Shown here in pieces: positions 16,971 to 25,451 of a stretch of DNA of 64,000 nt. How positions within the stretch are numbered: position 1 is the stretch's first letter; each line of letters opens with the position of its first letter. The notes under the pieces are model-generated. The model did not search any database, had not been told where the DNA came from, and saw nothing but the letters and a program-made list of their open reading frames with translations. Source of the DNA: Thiohalobacter thiocyanaticus (lineage in GTDB: Bacteria; Pseudomonadota; Gammaproteobacteria; Thiohalobacterales; Thiohalobacteraceae); the NCBI RefSeq assembly GCF_002356355.1, contig NZ_AP018052.1:3150501-3214500 (forward strand), given 5' to 3'. A program made the translations under genes and the position numbers.

Positions 16971-17519
16971 TCACAGTGCCGCCTGCAGGAACTGCGGAGT
17001 TTCCGCCAGCCGCCGCATGCTGAATACGCCCCAGTGTTCATCGCCGATACGGAAACCGCCGTCCAGGTAGGGTTGGATGGCGGCATCGTCGGTCGGCGGC
17101 TCGGGAGTCTGGTCTTCCGGCATGAAATGCTTCAGCCCCAGCACCTCGTCGACCACCAGCCCGGAGTGTACGCCGGCATGGTTGATCACCAGCACGCGGC
17201 TGCGGCGGGTGGCGGCGGCTCTGTGGCCGTGCAGAAATCCCTGCAGATCCATGATCGGCAGCAGATTGCCGCGCACATTGGCGATGCCCTGCACCCAGTT
17301 CTTGGCGCCAGGCACCTTGGAATAATCGGTGGGGGTGAGTATCTCGGTCACCTCGCCCAGCGGCGAGACGAAACGATGTCCGCCGAGGCGGAAACCGATG
17401 CCGACCCAATCCTCGCGCAGTTCGACTTCACTGGGCAGCGGCCGGGCCGCGCGGCGCAGCCGCCGTTCCAGATCGAAGAGAATGTGGACCGGGTCCTTGT
17501 TATCAGGGGTCTGGCTCAT
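16971..17519 (-). CDS. pilI: PilI, CheW-type adaptor
   Basis: Couples PilJ to ChpA. 182 residues, with a CheW domain visible in WVGIGFRLGGHRFVSPLGEVTEIL, VQGIANVRGNLLPIMDLQGFL and RVLVINHAGVHSGLVVDEVLGL. The N-terminal extension of about 40 residues (DPVHILFDLERRLRRAARPLP) is usual for PilI. It sits between pilH and pilJ in the standard order pilG-pilH-pilI-pilJ. Confidence 0.92.
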   Translation of the reverse strand: MSQTPDNKDPVHILFDLERRLRRAARPLPSEVELREDWVGIGFRLGGHRFVSPLGEVTEILTPTDYSKVPGAKNWVQGIANVRGNLLPIMDLQGFLHGHRAAATRRSRVLVINHAGVHSGLVVDEVLGLKHFMPEDQTPEPPTDDAAIQPYLDGGFRIGDEHWGVFSMRRLAETPQFLQAAL

Positions 17520-17545
17520 GACACCTCCCTGTCCGTACGTCCCTG

Positions 17546-17911
17546 TCAGGCGCCGAGCACGGTATTGATCTTGCTGACCAGATCGGCCTCGGTCACCGGC
17601 TTGGTGATGTAGTCCTTCGCGCCCTGGCGCATGCCCCAGACGCGGTCGGTTTCCTGATCCTTGGTAGTGCAGATGATCACCGGGATATCCGCCGTCTCCG
17701 CGCCCTTGGTCAGCTGACGGGTGGCCTGGAAACCGTTCAGTCCGGGCATCACCACATCCATCAGCACCAGATCGGGCTTCTCCGCCTTGGCGACCTCGAT
17801 GCCTTCCTCGCCGGAACCGGCGGTCAGGGTCTCGTGGCCATTCTTCTCCACCATGCTCTTGAGCACATGCATTTCCGTGGGAGAATCATCCACAATCAGA
17901 ATACGAGCCAT
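17546..17911 (-). CDS. pilH: PilH, CheY-like response regulator
   Basis: A single-domain receiver, 121 residues, with the acidic pair in ILIVDDSPTE, phospho-acceptor Asp in LVLMDVVMPGLNG (about residue 52), conserved Thr/Ser in IICTTKD and Lys in DYITKPVTE. In Pseudomonas PilH governs retraction through PilT/PilU and acts as a phosphate sink for ChpA. An AGGAG-like ribosome site precedes the ATG. Confidence 0.93.
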   Translation of the reverse strand: MARILIVDDSPTEMHVLKSMVEKNGHETLTAGSGEEGIEVAKAEKPDLVLMDVVMPGLNGFQATRQLTKGAETADIPVIICTTKDQETDRVWGMRQGAKDYITKPVTEADLVSKINTVLGA

Positions 17912-18075
17912 GTAACGTCTCCTTTCATCAACTGGTTGGCGCGCTGTTTTATTTCCGGCACGTCCTGGTACCTGTTATCGCCCGCGGACACGGAAGGTTT
18001 AGGTCAGACCCTCGGCGACCCGTGGCGGATGGTTGGGGAACGGCGCTCCCCCGGCAGACCGCGGGAGAGGCAGGA

Positions 18076-18480
18076 TCAATCGCGGACGACGTGGTCCCGG
18101 ATCGCACCCAGCAGTTCCTCCTTGGAAAAGGGCTTGGTGACATACTGCTCCGATCCCACGATCCGGCCCCGTGCCCGGTCGAACAGGCCGTCCTTGCTGG
18201 AAAGCATGATCACGGGCGTGCCCTTGAAGGCCTGGTTGTGCTTGATCAGGGCACAGGTCTGATAGCCGTCAAGGCGCGGCATCATGATGTCGACGAAAAT
18301 GATATCGGGCTTGTGATCGGCGATCTTGGAAAGGGCCTCGAAGCCGTCGGTGGCCGTGATGACCTCGCAACCGGCTTTCTTGAGAAGGGTCTCGGCGGTG
18401 CGGCGGATGGTCTTGCTGTCGTCAATCACCATCACCCGCAGGCCTTCGAGCGTATCGATCTGTTGGGCTGCACTCTCCAC
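18076..18480 (-). CDS. pilG: PilG, CheY-like response regulator
   Basis: First gene of the pil-chp operon; in Pseudomonas it promotes pilus extension through PilB and cAMP signalling. 134 residues with MVIDDSKTIRRTAETLLKKAGCEVITA, IIFVDIMMPRLDGYQTCALIK and QYVTKPFSKEELLGAI, nearly identical to the Pseudomonas protein over the core. I place the start at a GTG (18480) preceded by a GGGGG site seven bases away, which gives a short N-terminus like that of known PilG. A GTG at 18495 would add five residues but has no ribosome site. Confidence 0.92.
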   Translation of the reverse strand: MESAAQQIDTLEGLRVMVIDDSKTIRRTAETLLKKAGCEVITATDGFEALSKIADHKPDIIFVDIMMPRLDGYQTCALIKHNQAFKGTPVIMLSSKDGLFDRARGRIVGSEQYVTKPFSKEELLGAIRDHVVRD

Positions 18481-18746
18481 AGCGTATCCCCCCACTGACT
18501 GGTTCCTTGTAGTGTTATGGGCGCGAACCGGCCGCGCCCCATACAGTTAGCACAAAAATCTACGACTTTCCATTAGTTGCGTGTTCGCCCCACCCCTGCA
18601 GCGGGGGACTGAACCCGCACCGGACAGTGCAGTCCAACGGCATATCGGGTCATCCCTCCGACGCCGGTATTGGCGTCGGAACGCTGAATTCCATTACTAT
18701 TACGCCGTTACCTGTCTCCTGTAGCGTCCACCCGGCAGCAAACTTT

Positions 18747-20075
18747 ATGACCTCAGACCATCCCCACGTGCCGCACCTGACCACGGCCCTGACCGGCCCC
18801 CTGCAGCAGATCGAGAGCCATCTGCTGGAGCAGCAGTCGCGCATCGAGGCGTGGCTGCGGGCCCAGTGGCGCGAGACCCCCGCACCCCTGTACGCCTCGG
18901 TGGATCTGCGCAACGCCGGCTTCAAGCTGGCCCCGGTGGACACCAACCTGTTCCCGGCCGGGTTCAACAACCTCAACCCCGCCTTCCTGCCGCTATGCAT
19001 CCAGGCTTTTCAGACCAAGATGGAGCACATCTGCGAGACCGCCAGCAACATCCTGCTGGTGCCGGAGGAGCACACCCGCAACCTCTTCTACCTGGAAAGC
19101 GTGGCCACCCTGCGCGACATCATCCTCAAGGCCGGCTACCAGGTGCGCATCGGCTCCACCCGCGAGGATCTGGACGCGCCGCTGACCCTGGACCTGCCCT
19201 CCGGCGGCCAGCTGACCCTGGAGCCGATCCAGCGCCGCGGCAACCGGGTGTACCTGGAGGGCTTCGACCCCTGCATGGTGCTGCTGAACAACGACCTGAT
19301 CGGCGGCCACCCGGAGAAGCTGCGCGACCTGGAGCAGATGGTGATCCCGCCGCCGGACCTGGGCTGGACCGTACGCCTGAAATCCGGCCATTTCACCCAC
19401 TACCACGAGGTGGCCACCGAATTCGCCAGGATGCTCGACATCGACCCCTGGCTGATCAATCCCATGTTCCGCAACTGCGGCGAGCTGAACTTCCAGAAGC
19501 GCGAGGGCGAGGAATGCCTGCTCATCAACGCCGGCAGGCTGCTGGAGGATATCCAGAGGAAATACGACGAATACGACATCGACCGCGAGCCCTTCGTGGT
19601 GATCAAGGCCGATGCCGGCACCTACGGCATGGCCATCATGTCGGTCACCAGCGTCGATGAACTGCGCAGTCTCAACCGCAAGCAGCGCAACAAGATGGGA
19701 TCGATGAAAGGCGGCGCGAGCGTGAGCAAGTTCCTGCTCCAGGAAGGGGTCTACACCTTCGAGACCTGGGGCGCGGAGGAGGCCGTGGCCGAACCGGTGG
19801 TCTACATGATCGATCACTTCGTGGTCGGCGGTTTCTACCGGGTGCACAAGGGCCGCGGGGTACACGAGAACCTCAATGCGCCGGGGATGCAGTTCGAGCC
19901 GCTGGCCTTCGTCGAGTCCTGCATCAATCCTGACACCAACCAGGCCCCGGACGCCGAACCCAACCGCTTCTATGCCTACGGCGTGATCGCCCGGCTGGCC
20001 CTGCTGGCCGCCGCCCGCGAGCTGGCCGACCACCGCGAGGAACTGGCCGAGGGCGCGGCCGAGGCCCAGGCATGA
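18747..20075 (+). CDS. gshA: Glutamate-cysteine ligase, Acidithiobacillus-type
   Basis: First step of glutathione synthesis: ATP-dependent ligation of glutamate and cysteine. 442 residues of the ferrooxidans-type family, unrelated in sequence to E. coli GshA. Recognisable blocks are ASVDLRNAGFKLAPVDTNLFPAGFNNL, ILLVPEEHTRNLFYLESV and FVVIKADAGTYGMAIMSVTS. The frame is open for 40 more codons upstream, but MTSDHPH is the sensible domain start. It overlaps gshB by four bases (ATGA), so the two synthesis steps are coupled. It diverges from the pil-chp operon. Pseudomonas has only gshB at this position. Confidence 0.93.
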   Translation: MTSDHPHVPHLTTALTGPLQQIESHLLEQQSRIEAWLRAQWRETPAPLYASVDLRNAGFKLAPVDTNLFPAGFNNLNPAFLPLCIQAFQTKMEHICETASNILLVPEEHTRNLFYLESVATLRDIILKAGYQVRIGSTREDLDAPLTLDLPSGGQLTLEPIQRRGNRVYLEGFDPCMVLLNNDLIGGHPEKLRDLEQMVIPPPDLGWTVRLKSGHFTHYHEVATEFARMLDIDPWLINPMFRNCGELNFQKREGEECLLINAGRLLEDIQRKYDEYDIDREPFVVIKADAGTYGMAIMSVTSVDELRSLNRKQRNKMGSMKGGASVSKFLLQEGVYTFETWGAEEAVAEPVVYMIDHFVVGGFYRVHKGRGVHENLNAPGMQFEPLAFVESCINPDTNQAPDAEPNRFYAYGVIARLALLAAARELADHREELAEGAAEAQA

Positions 20076-21022
20076 CCCGCCTGGGCGTGCTGATGGATCC
20101 CATCGGCTCCATCAACATCAAAAAGGACAGCACCTTCACCATGCTGCTCGCCGCCCGGGCGCGGCACTGGGAGGTCCTCTATTTCGAACAGGCCGACCTG
20201 TTCCTGCGCGACGGCCGCCCCTGGGCCCGGATGCGCGGGCTCGAGGTCCGGGACGACCCCGACGACTGGTTCGACCTGGCGCCGCCGCAGACCCGGCCGC
20301 TGGAGGAACTCGACATCCTGCTGATGCGCAAGGACCCGCCGGTCGATCTGGAGTACTTCGCCACCACCTATATCCTGGAACGCGCCGAGGCGGCCGGCGT
20401 GCTGGTGGCCAACCGCCCGGCCAGCCTGCGCGATGTCAATGAAAAGCTCTACACCGCCTGGTTCCCACAGTGCTGCGTGCCGACGCTGGTCAGCCGCGAC
20501 CCGGTCCGGCTGCGCGAGTTCATCGTCGAGCAGCAGGACGCCATCCTCAAACCCCTGTACTCGATGGGCGGCAGCTCCATCTTCCGGGTGCGCCTGGACG
20601 ACCCCAACACCAGCGTCATCCTCGAATCCCTCACCGATCTGGGCCGCACGTCGGTCATGGCGCAGCGCTTCATCCCCGAAATCCGCGACGGCGACAAGCG
20701 CATCCTGCTCATCGACGGCGAGCCGGTACCCTATGCCCTGGCCCGTATCCCGCCCGCGGGCGAGACCCGCGGCAACCTGGCCGTGGGCGGACGCGGGGTC
20801 GGGGTGGAACTGACCGAGCGCGACCGCTGGATCTGCGCCCAGGTCGCGCCGGCGCTGCGCGAGAAGGGCCTGTATTTCGTCGGCCTGGACGTGATCGGCG
20901 ACTACCTCACCGAGGTCAATGTCACCAGCCCGACCTGCATCCGCGAGCTGGACCGGGAATACGGTCTGGATATCGCTGGCGAACTGATGGACTGTCTGCA
21001 AGGTAAACTCCATGACCGCTGA
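20072..21022 (+). CDS. gshB: Glutathione synthetase
   Basis: Adds glycine to gamma-glutamylcysteine with ATP; cytoplasmic ATP-grasp enzyme, 316 residues as usual. Motifs include LMDPIGSINIKKDSTFTMLL at the N-terminus, LMRKDPPVDLEYFATTYILE, the ATP-grasp loop LKPLYSMGGSSIFRV, and GVGVELTERDRWIC with FVGLDVIGDYLTEVNVTSPT for the Mg/ATP site. It overlaps gshA by four bases and apbE by eleven. Confidence 0.97.
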   Translation: MTRLGVLMDPIGSINIKKDSTFTMLLAARARHWEVLYFEQADLFLRDGRPWARMRGLEVRDDPDDWFDLAPPQTRPLEELDILLMRKDPPVDLEYFATTYILERAEAAGVLVANRPASLRDVNEKLYTAWFPQCCVPTLVSRDPVRLREFIVEQQDAILKPLYSMGGSSIFRVRLDDPNTSVILESLTDLGRTSVMAQRFIPEIRDGDKRILLIDGEPVPYALARIPPAGETRGNLAVGGRGVGVELTERDRWICAQVAPALREKGLYFVGLDVIGDYLTEVNVTSPTCIRELDREYGLDIAGELMDCLQGKLHDR

Positions 21023-22061
21023 ACTGCACAAACGGATTGCCGTCCTGGGCCTGCTGCTGGCCACGCTGCTGCTGACCGGCTGCCAGCCGGCCGAATCGCC
21101 CCTGCTCGAGCGCCGCTTCATCGCCCTGGGCACCATCATCGACATCACCCTTTACGGCGCGGAAGCTGAACAGGCCGATCCGGTGCTGGCGGCGATCGAG
21201 CGCGACTTTCATCGCCTGCACCACGACTGGCACGCCTGGGAGGACAGCCGGCTGACCGCGCTCAACACCGCCCTGCAGCGGGGGGAACACGCCCCGGTTC
21301 CCGCCGAACTGATGGCGGTGCTCAAGCAGGCCCGCGCGCTGAACCGCAGCAGCAACGGCCTGTTCGAACCCGCCATTGGCGGTCTTATGGCCCTGTGGGG
21401 CTTTCACAGCAACGATCTGCCCGACAGCGTTCCGGACAACGACACCATCGCGGCCTGGCTCGCCGGGCGCCCGCGCATGACCGATCTGGCACTGGAAAAC
21501 GGCCAGGCCCACAGCGACAACCCGCGCCTGCAACTCGATCTCGGCGCCTTCGCCAAGGGAGTGGCCGTCGACCGTGCCATCGCCGCCTTGCGCGCGGCCG
21601 GCATCGACAACGCCATCGTCAACGCCGGCGGCGACCTGCGCGCCATCGGCGCGCGCGATCGGCCCTGGCGCATCGGCATTCGCCACCCGCGCGCGCCGGG
21701 CGTGCTGGCCTCGATCGCGACCCGGAACGACGAGAGCATCTTTACCTCGGGGGACTATGAGCGCTATTTCGAGTTCGAGGGCAAGCGCTATCATCATATT
21801 ATCGATCCACGCAGCGGCTACCCGGCGCGCGACACCGCATCGCTCACGGTCATCCACAGCGAGGCCGCCACGGCCGATGCCGCCGCCACCGCCCTGTTCG
21901 TGGCCGGCGATGCCTGGCCACGAACCGCCGCGGACATGGGCATCGAGCGGGTGTTGCGGGTGCGTGCGGATGGGACGGTGGAAATGACACCGGCCATGGC
22001 CGAACGCATCCGTTTCGAAACCGAGGTCGAGCCGGTCGTTGTGCTGCAGGAGTTGCCCTGA
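21012..22061 (+). CDS. apbE: ApbE-type FAD:protein FMN transferase (lipoprotein)
   Basis: Transfers FMN from FAD to a Thr/Ser of extracytoplasmic FMN-binding proteins. 349 residues. The N-terminus is a lipoprotein signal (LLLATLLLTGCQP; lipidation Cys near 24), so it is anchored outside the cytoplasm. Family motifs include LGTIIDITLYG, NRSSNGLFEPAIGGLMALWGFH, LDLGAFAKGVAVDRAIAAL, AIVNAGGDLRAIG, HHIIDPRSGYPA and the Mg-site region HSEAATADAAATALFV. It is fused by overlaps to gshB before it and to the NusG-II protein after it. No FMN-binding acceptor protein is encoded in this window. Confidence 0.94.
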   Translation: MTAELHKRIAVLGLLLATLLLTGCQPAESPLLERRFIALGTIIDITLYGAEAEQADPVLAAIERDFHRLHHDWHAWEDSRLTALNTALQRGEHAPVPAELMAVLKQARALNRSSNGLFEPAIGGLMALWGFHSNDLPDSVPDNDTIAAWLAGRPRMTDLALENGQAHSDNPRLQLDLGAFAKGVAVDRAIAALRAAGIDNAIVNAGGDLRAIGARDRPWRIGIRHPRAPGVLASIATRNDESIFTSGDYERYFEFEGKRYHHIIDPRSGYPARDTASLTVIHSEAATADAAATALFVAGDAWPRTAADMGIERVLRVRADGTVEMTPAMAERIRFETEVEPVVVLQELP

Positions 22062-22426
22062 TGCGCGCAGTCCGCCCCGCCGATCTGCTGGTGCTGGTGC
22101 TGGCCGTCGGCCTGGTCGGCTGGAGCTATATCCATTTCTGGCAGACCGAACAGGCCGCCAGCCTGGAGATCTGGGTCGACGGCCGCCACCAGGCCAGCCT
22201 GCCGCTGATCGAGGCGCGGACCCTGGAGGTCGAGGGCAGTATCGGGACCAGCCGGATCGCGCTGGCCCCCGGCCGCGCCCGCTTCCTGGACTCGCCCTGC
22301 GAGAGCAAACGCTGCGTGCATACCGGCTGGATCGATCAGGGCGGCATGGTCGCCGCCTGCCTGCCCAACCGGATCAGCCTGCACCTGCAGGGCCGCGACC
22401 GGCGCTATGACGCGATCAATCTCTGA
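22061..22426 (+). CDS. NusG domain II-containing membrane-anchored protein
   Basis: A 121-residue protein with one N-terminal membrane anchor (about 8-26) and a NusG domain II-like fold outside the membrane. It carries two cysteines in the conserved pattern SPCESKRCVHTGWI and a third in AACLPNRISL. The start overlaps the apbE stop by one base (TGATG). These proteins habitually sit between apbE and a Gx transporter gene, as here, and are presumed to serve extracytoplasmic flavin or redox chemistry. No activity is established. Confidence 0.85.
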   Translation: MRAVRPADLLVLVLAVGLVGWSYIHFWQTEQAASLEIWVDGRHQASLPLIEARTLEVEGSIGTSRIALAPGRARFLDSPCESKRCVHTGWIDQGGMVAACLPNRISLHLQGRDRRYDAINL

Positions 22427-22429
22427 CCC

Positions 22430-22978
22430 ATGCCCGTCGAGACCGTCATCACCCGCCCCGAGGATCATCGCATCGCCTGGCTGGCCGCGCTGGCCATCGC
22501 CATCCATGTCCTCGAGGCGGCCATCCCCAGTCCGGTACCGGGGCTCAAGCCGGGGCTGGCCAACCTGGTCACTCTGCTGGCGCTGCTGGTCTTCGGCTGG
22601 GGCGCGGCGGTCTGGGTCAGCCTGCTGCGGGTGCTGGTCGGCAGCCTGCTGCTGGGGACCTTCCTCACCCCCACCTTCATGCTCAGCCTGGCCGGGGCGC
22701 TGGCCAGTCTGCTCGCGCTCGGTCTGGGCCGGGGTCTGGCGCGGCGCTGGCTGGGCCCGCTCGGCCTGAGCCTGCTCGCCTCCCTCGGACACATCAGCGG
22801 CCAGTTCGCCCTGGCCTATGCCCTGTTCATTCCGCACCCGGGCCTGTGGCACCTGTATCCGCCCCTGCTGACAGCCGCCCTGATCTTCGGCATCCTCAAC
22901 GGTATAATCGCCAGCCTGGCACTACAGGGTATGGACCGGGCTCACGCGCCCCAGCAGGAAACCGCATCAAGGACATGA
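22430..22978 (+). CDS. Gx transporter family membrane protein
   Basis: A 182-residue integral membrane protein (about five hydrophobic segments) of the family once named heptaprenyl diphosphate synthase component I. Typical features are IHVLEAAIPSPVPGLKPGLANLVTLLAL and the small-residue-rich helices LVGSLLLGTFLTPTFMLSLAGALASLLAL. The family looks like the substrate-binding S-component of a vitamin-type importer; substrate unknown. It follows the NusG-II gene by three bases and overlaps tonB by four, so it belongs to the same transcript as apbE. Confidence 0.85.
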   Translation: MPVETVITRPEDHRIAWLAALAIAIHVLEAAIPSPVPGLKPGLANLVTLLALLVFGWGAAVWVSLLRVLVGSLLLGTFLTPTFMLSLAGALASLLALGLGRGLARRWLGPLGLSLLASLGHISGQFALAYALFIPHPGLWHLYPPLLTAALIFGILNGIIASLALQGMDRAHAPQQETASRT

Positions 22979-23823
22979 GCCAGAACATCCTCGGCAACCG
23001 GCCGCAGTACCAGGGCGATCCACTGATCGTCGCCCTGCTGCTGGCCGGCGCGCTGCACGCCCTGCTGCTGCTGGGCGTGTCCTTCACCTTCGAGCCCGAC
23101 GCCGTCCGCGAGGCCCCGCCGCCGCTGGATATCGCCCTGCTGCCGCGTCAGAACACCGAAACGCCCGAAGAGGCCGACTACCTGGCCGAACACAGCCAGA
23201 CCGGCACCGGCAACGTGGATGAGCGGGTCGAACCCACGCCGCCGCAGCCGGCGCAGCAGGCCAGCGCCCCGCCGCCGGAGCCGGCCCCCGAGCAGCCGCA
23301 GGTCATGACCCAGGCCGAATCCCCGACCCGGGTCGCCCCCAGCGAGGCCGAGCCCAGGCCCGAGGCGCCCCGGCCCAGCGCCAGCGAACTGATCGAGCAC
23401 AGCATGGAACTGGCCAACCTGGACCAGCAGATCAGGCAGTCGCTGCAGGCCTATTCGGAGCGCCCGCGCAAGACCTTCGTCTCGGCCAGCACCCGCGAGT
23501 ACAAGTACGCCAGCTACATGAGCGACTGGGTGCGCAAGGTCGAGCGGGTGGGCAACCTCAACTACCCCGACGCCGCCCGGCGCCAGGGCGTGTCGGGCAA
23601 GCTGCTGCTGCAGGTCGCACTCAAGCCCGACGGCAGCATCCACGGCATCACTCTGCTCAAGTCCTCCGGCCATCAGGTGCTCGATGACGCCGCCATCCGC
23701 ATCGTGGAACTGGCCGCGCCCTTCCCGCCGCTGCCGGACGACATCAGAAAGGACACCGATCTGCTCTACATCACCCGCACCTGGGAATTCCTCAGCAGCG
23801 GCCTGCAGACGCAGGGGAGGTAG
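22975..23823 (+). CDS. tonB: TonB-family energy transducer
   Basis: Links the proton-motive force at the inner membrane to outer-membrane partners. 282 residues. An N-terminal anchor (about 14-36, LIVALLLAGALHALLLLGVSF) is followed by a long Pro/Glu/Ala-rich periplasm-spanning region (about 60-140) and a C-terminal TonB domain (YPDAARRQGVSGKLLLQVALKPDGSI through LLYITRTWEF). ATGA overlap with the previous gene sets the start. In P. aeruginosa the gene at this position is tonB3, reported to be needed for twitching motility. There is no exbB or exbD nearby. Confidence 0.92.
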   Translation: MSQNILGNRPQYQGDPLIVALLLAGALHALLLLGVSFTFEPDAVREAPPPLDIALLPRQNTETPEEADYLAEHSQTGTGNVDERVEPTPPQPAQQASAPPPEPAPEQPQVMTQAESPTRVAPSEAEPRPEAPRPSASELIEHSMELANLDQQIRQSLQAYSERPRKTFVSASTREYKYASYMSDWVRKVERVGNLNYPDAARRQGVSGKLLLQVALKPDGSIHGITLLKSSGHQVLDDAAIRIVELAAPFPPLPDDIRKDTDLLYITRTWEFLSSGLQTQGR

Positions 23824-23839
23824 CAGCCGCGGCGGCGAT

Positions 23840-23926
23840 AACGCAGAGGACGCAAAGGCTCGGAGACGCAGAGATTTTTATGGTCTTATGCCTCTGCGCC
23901 TCTGCGTCCTCTGCGTCCTCTGCGTT
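23840..23926. repeat. Inverted repeat built of GCAGAGGAC / CCTCTGCGT units
   Basis: Perfect 15-base arms (23840-23854 and 23912-23926) enclose further CTCTGCG units repeated about every nine bases (23892-23925). The sequence is low in complexity and fills the gap between tonB and yqgE. A fragment of the same style (AACGCAAAGACGCCAGGACGCA) occurs at 28864-28885. It breaks an otherwise gap-free operon and could act as an attenuator or processing site. Confidence 0.65.
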
Positions 23927-23978
23927 CCTGCCGCGCGATCCCTTGCACCGCCCGGCGGGCTCGCCGATACTAGGGCCC

Positions 23979-24542
23979 ATGGCGGAATCCCCCTACCTGG
24001 CCAACCACTTCCTCATCGCCATGCCCGGCCTGGCGGACCCGAACTTTTTCCATACCGTCACCTATATCTGCGAGCACGACGCCGACGGCGCCATGGGCCT
24101 GGTGATCAACCGGCCGCTGGACATGCGCCTGGACGACGTGTTCGAGCACATGCAGCTGGAAGCCAGCGACCCCTTCATCGCCGACCTGCCGGTCTACCAG
24201 GGCGGGCCGGTCCAGCCCGAGCGCGGCTTCATCCTGCACCAGCCGCTGGGCCAGTGGGAGGCGACCATGCAGGTGACCGAGGACACCGGCGTGACCGCCT
24301 CCCAGGACATCCTGGCCGCCATGGCCGAAGGCCGGGGGCCGAGCCGGGCGCTGGTCGCCCTGGGCTACGCCGGCTGGGGCGCCGGCCAGCTCGAGCACGA
24401 GATGGCGGAAAACGCCTGGCTCAGCGGCCCGGCCGACCCGCGGGTGATCTTCGATACCCCGGTGGAGAAACGCTGGGAGGCGGCGGCGGCCCTGATCGGG
24501 GTGGACGTCAAGCTGCTCTCGGGCGACGCCGGGCATGCCTGA
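23979..24542 (+). CDS. yqgE: YqgE/AlgH family protein (UPF0301)
   Basis: A 187-residue soluble protein of unknown activity, almost always next to ruvX, as here. Conserved blocks are NHFLIAMPGLADPNFFHTVTYICEHDADGAMGLVINRP, VYQGGPVQPERGFILH and ALGYAGWGAGQLEHEMAENAWL. The frame is open for 33 codons upstream through the repeat, but MAESPYL is the family start. In Pseudomonas the homologue is AlgH, named for an effect on alginate. The end overlaps ruvX by eight bases. Confidence 0.95.
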   Translation: MAESPYLANHFLIAMPGLADPNFFHTVTYICEHDADGAMGLVINRPLDMRLDDVFEHMQLEASDPFIADLPVYQGGPVQPERGFILHQPLGQWEATMQVTEDTGVTASQDILAAMAEGRGPSRALVALGYAGWGAGQLEHEMAENAWLSGPADPRVIFDTPVEKRWEAAAALIGVDVKLLSGDAGHA

Positions 24543-24948
24543 GGCCGCAGCGGCCACCCTGCTCGGCTTCGATCACGGCAGGAAAAAAATCGGTGTCGCC
24601 GTCGGCCAGACGGTGACAGGGACGGCGCGTGCGTTACAATCGCTCCCCGCCCGCGACGGTCAGCCGGACTGGGGCCGGGTCGCCGCCCTGCTGGACGAGT
24701 GGCGGCCCCAGGCCCTGGTGGTGGGCCGGCCGCTGTATCTCACCGGCGATACCAGCGCGACCACGGCCGCGGCCGAGCGTTTCGCCCGCCGGCTGCACGG
24801 GCGCTTCGGGCTGCCGGTGCACCTGATGGACGAGCGCCTGAGCTCGCAGGCGGCGCGTCGGCTCGAGACCGGCAATGACGCAGACATCGATGCCCAGTCG
24901 GCACGCATCATCCTGCAGGACTGGCTGGACGAACATAAGGAACACTGA
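24535..24948 (+). CDS. ruvX: RuvX/YqgF, Holliday-junction resolvase-like nuclease
   Basis: An RNase H-fold nuclease involved in pre-16S rRNA 5' processing; also named a putative Holliday junction resolvase. 137 residues. The catalytic strand [16 protein letters not shown] carries the first Asp, [10 protein letters not shown] the Glu, and [15 protein letters not shown] the C-terminal Asp. It overlaps yqgE (eight bases) and pyrR (one base). Confidence 0.95.
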   Translation: MPEAAAATLLGFDHGRKKIGVAVGQTVTGTARALQSLPARDGQPDWGRVAALLDEWRPQALVVGRPLYLTGDTSATTAAAERFARRLHGRFGLPVHLMDERLSSQAARRLETGNDADIDAQSARIILQDWLDEHKEH

Positions 24949-25451
24949 TGACCCAGACCCCTGTCGAACCCCTGCTGGCCCAGATGGCCGGGGATCTCAG
25001 CGCCCTGCTCCAGCGCCGCGGCGTGGAGGATCCGGCCATGGTCGGCATCCATACCGGCGGGGTCTGGGTGGCAAGCGAGCTGCATCGTGCGCTGGGGCTG
25101 GAACAGCCGCTGGGCAGCCTGGACATCACCTTCTACCGCGACGATTTCACCCGCATCGGCCTGCACCCCCAGGTCAAGCCGTCGGACATCCCGTTCCAGG
25201 TCGACGACCGCCACATCATCCTGGTCGATGATGTGCTGCACACGGGGCGCACCATCCGCGCGGCCATGAACGAGATCTTCGACTATGGCCGCCCGGCCTC
25301 GGTGATCCTGGCGGTGCTGGTCGAGCGCGGCGGGCGCGAGCTGCCGATCGAGGCCGACGTGGTCGGCACCCGGCTCAAGCTCAACCTGGGCGAACACGTC
25401 AAGCTCACCGGGCCCGAGCCCCTGATACTGGAGATTCACGAGGCGGCATGA
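24948..25451 (+). CDS. pyrR: PyrR, bifunctional pyrimidine regulator / uracil phosphoribosyltransferase
   Basis: 167 residues. A type I PRTase fold with the PRPP loop [21 protein letters not shown], the flexible region [10 protein letters not shown] and [15 protein letters not shown]. In Bacillus PyrR binds pyr mRNA; in Gram-negative relatives it is mainly a regulator or salvage enzyme. I see no PyrR-binding attenuator in the short overlap to pyrB. It is coupled to pyrB by a four-base overlap. Confidence 0.95.
   Translation: MTQTPVEPLLAQMAGDLSALLQRRGVEDPAMVGIHTGGVWVASELHRALGLEQPLGSLDITFYRDDFTRIGLHPQVKPSDIPFQVDDRHIILVDDVLHTGRTIRAAMNEIFDYGRPASVILAVLVERGGRELPIEADVVGTRLKLNLGEHVKLTGPEPLILEIHEAA

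Noticed and set aside
24948-25451. PyrR-responsive attenuator in the pyr operon
   Set aside because: pyrR overlaps both neighbours and no leader with anti-terminator hairpins exists.
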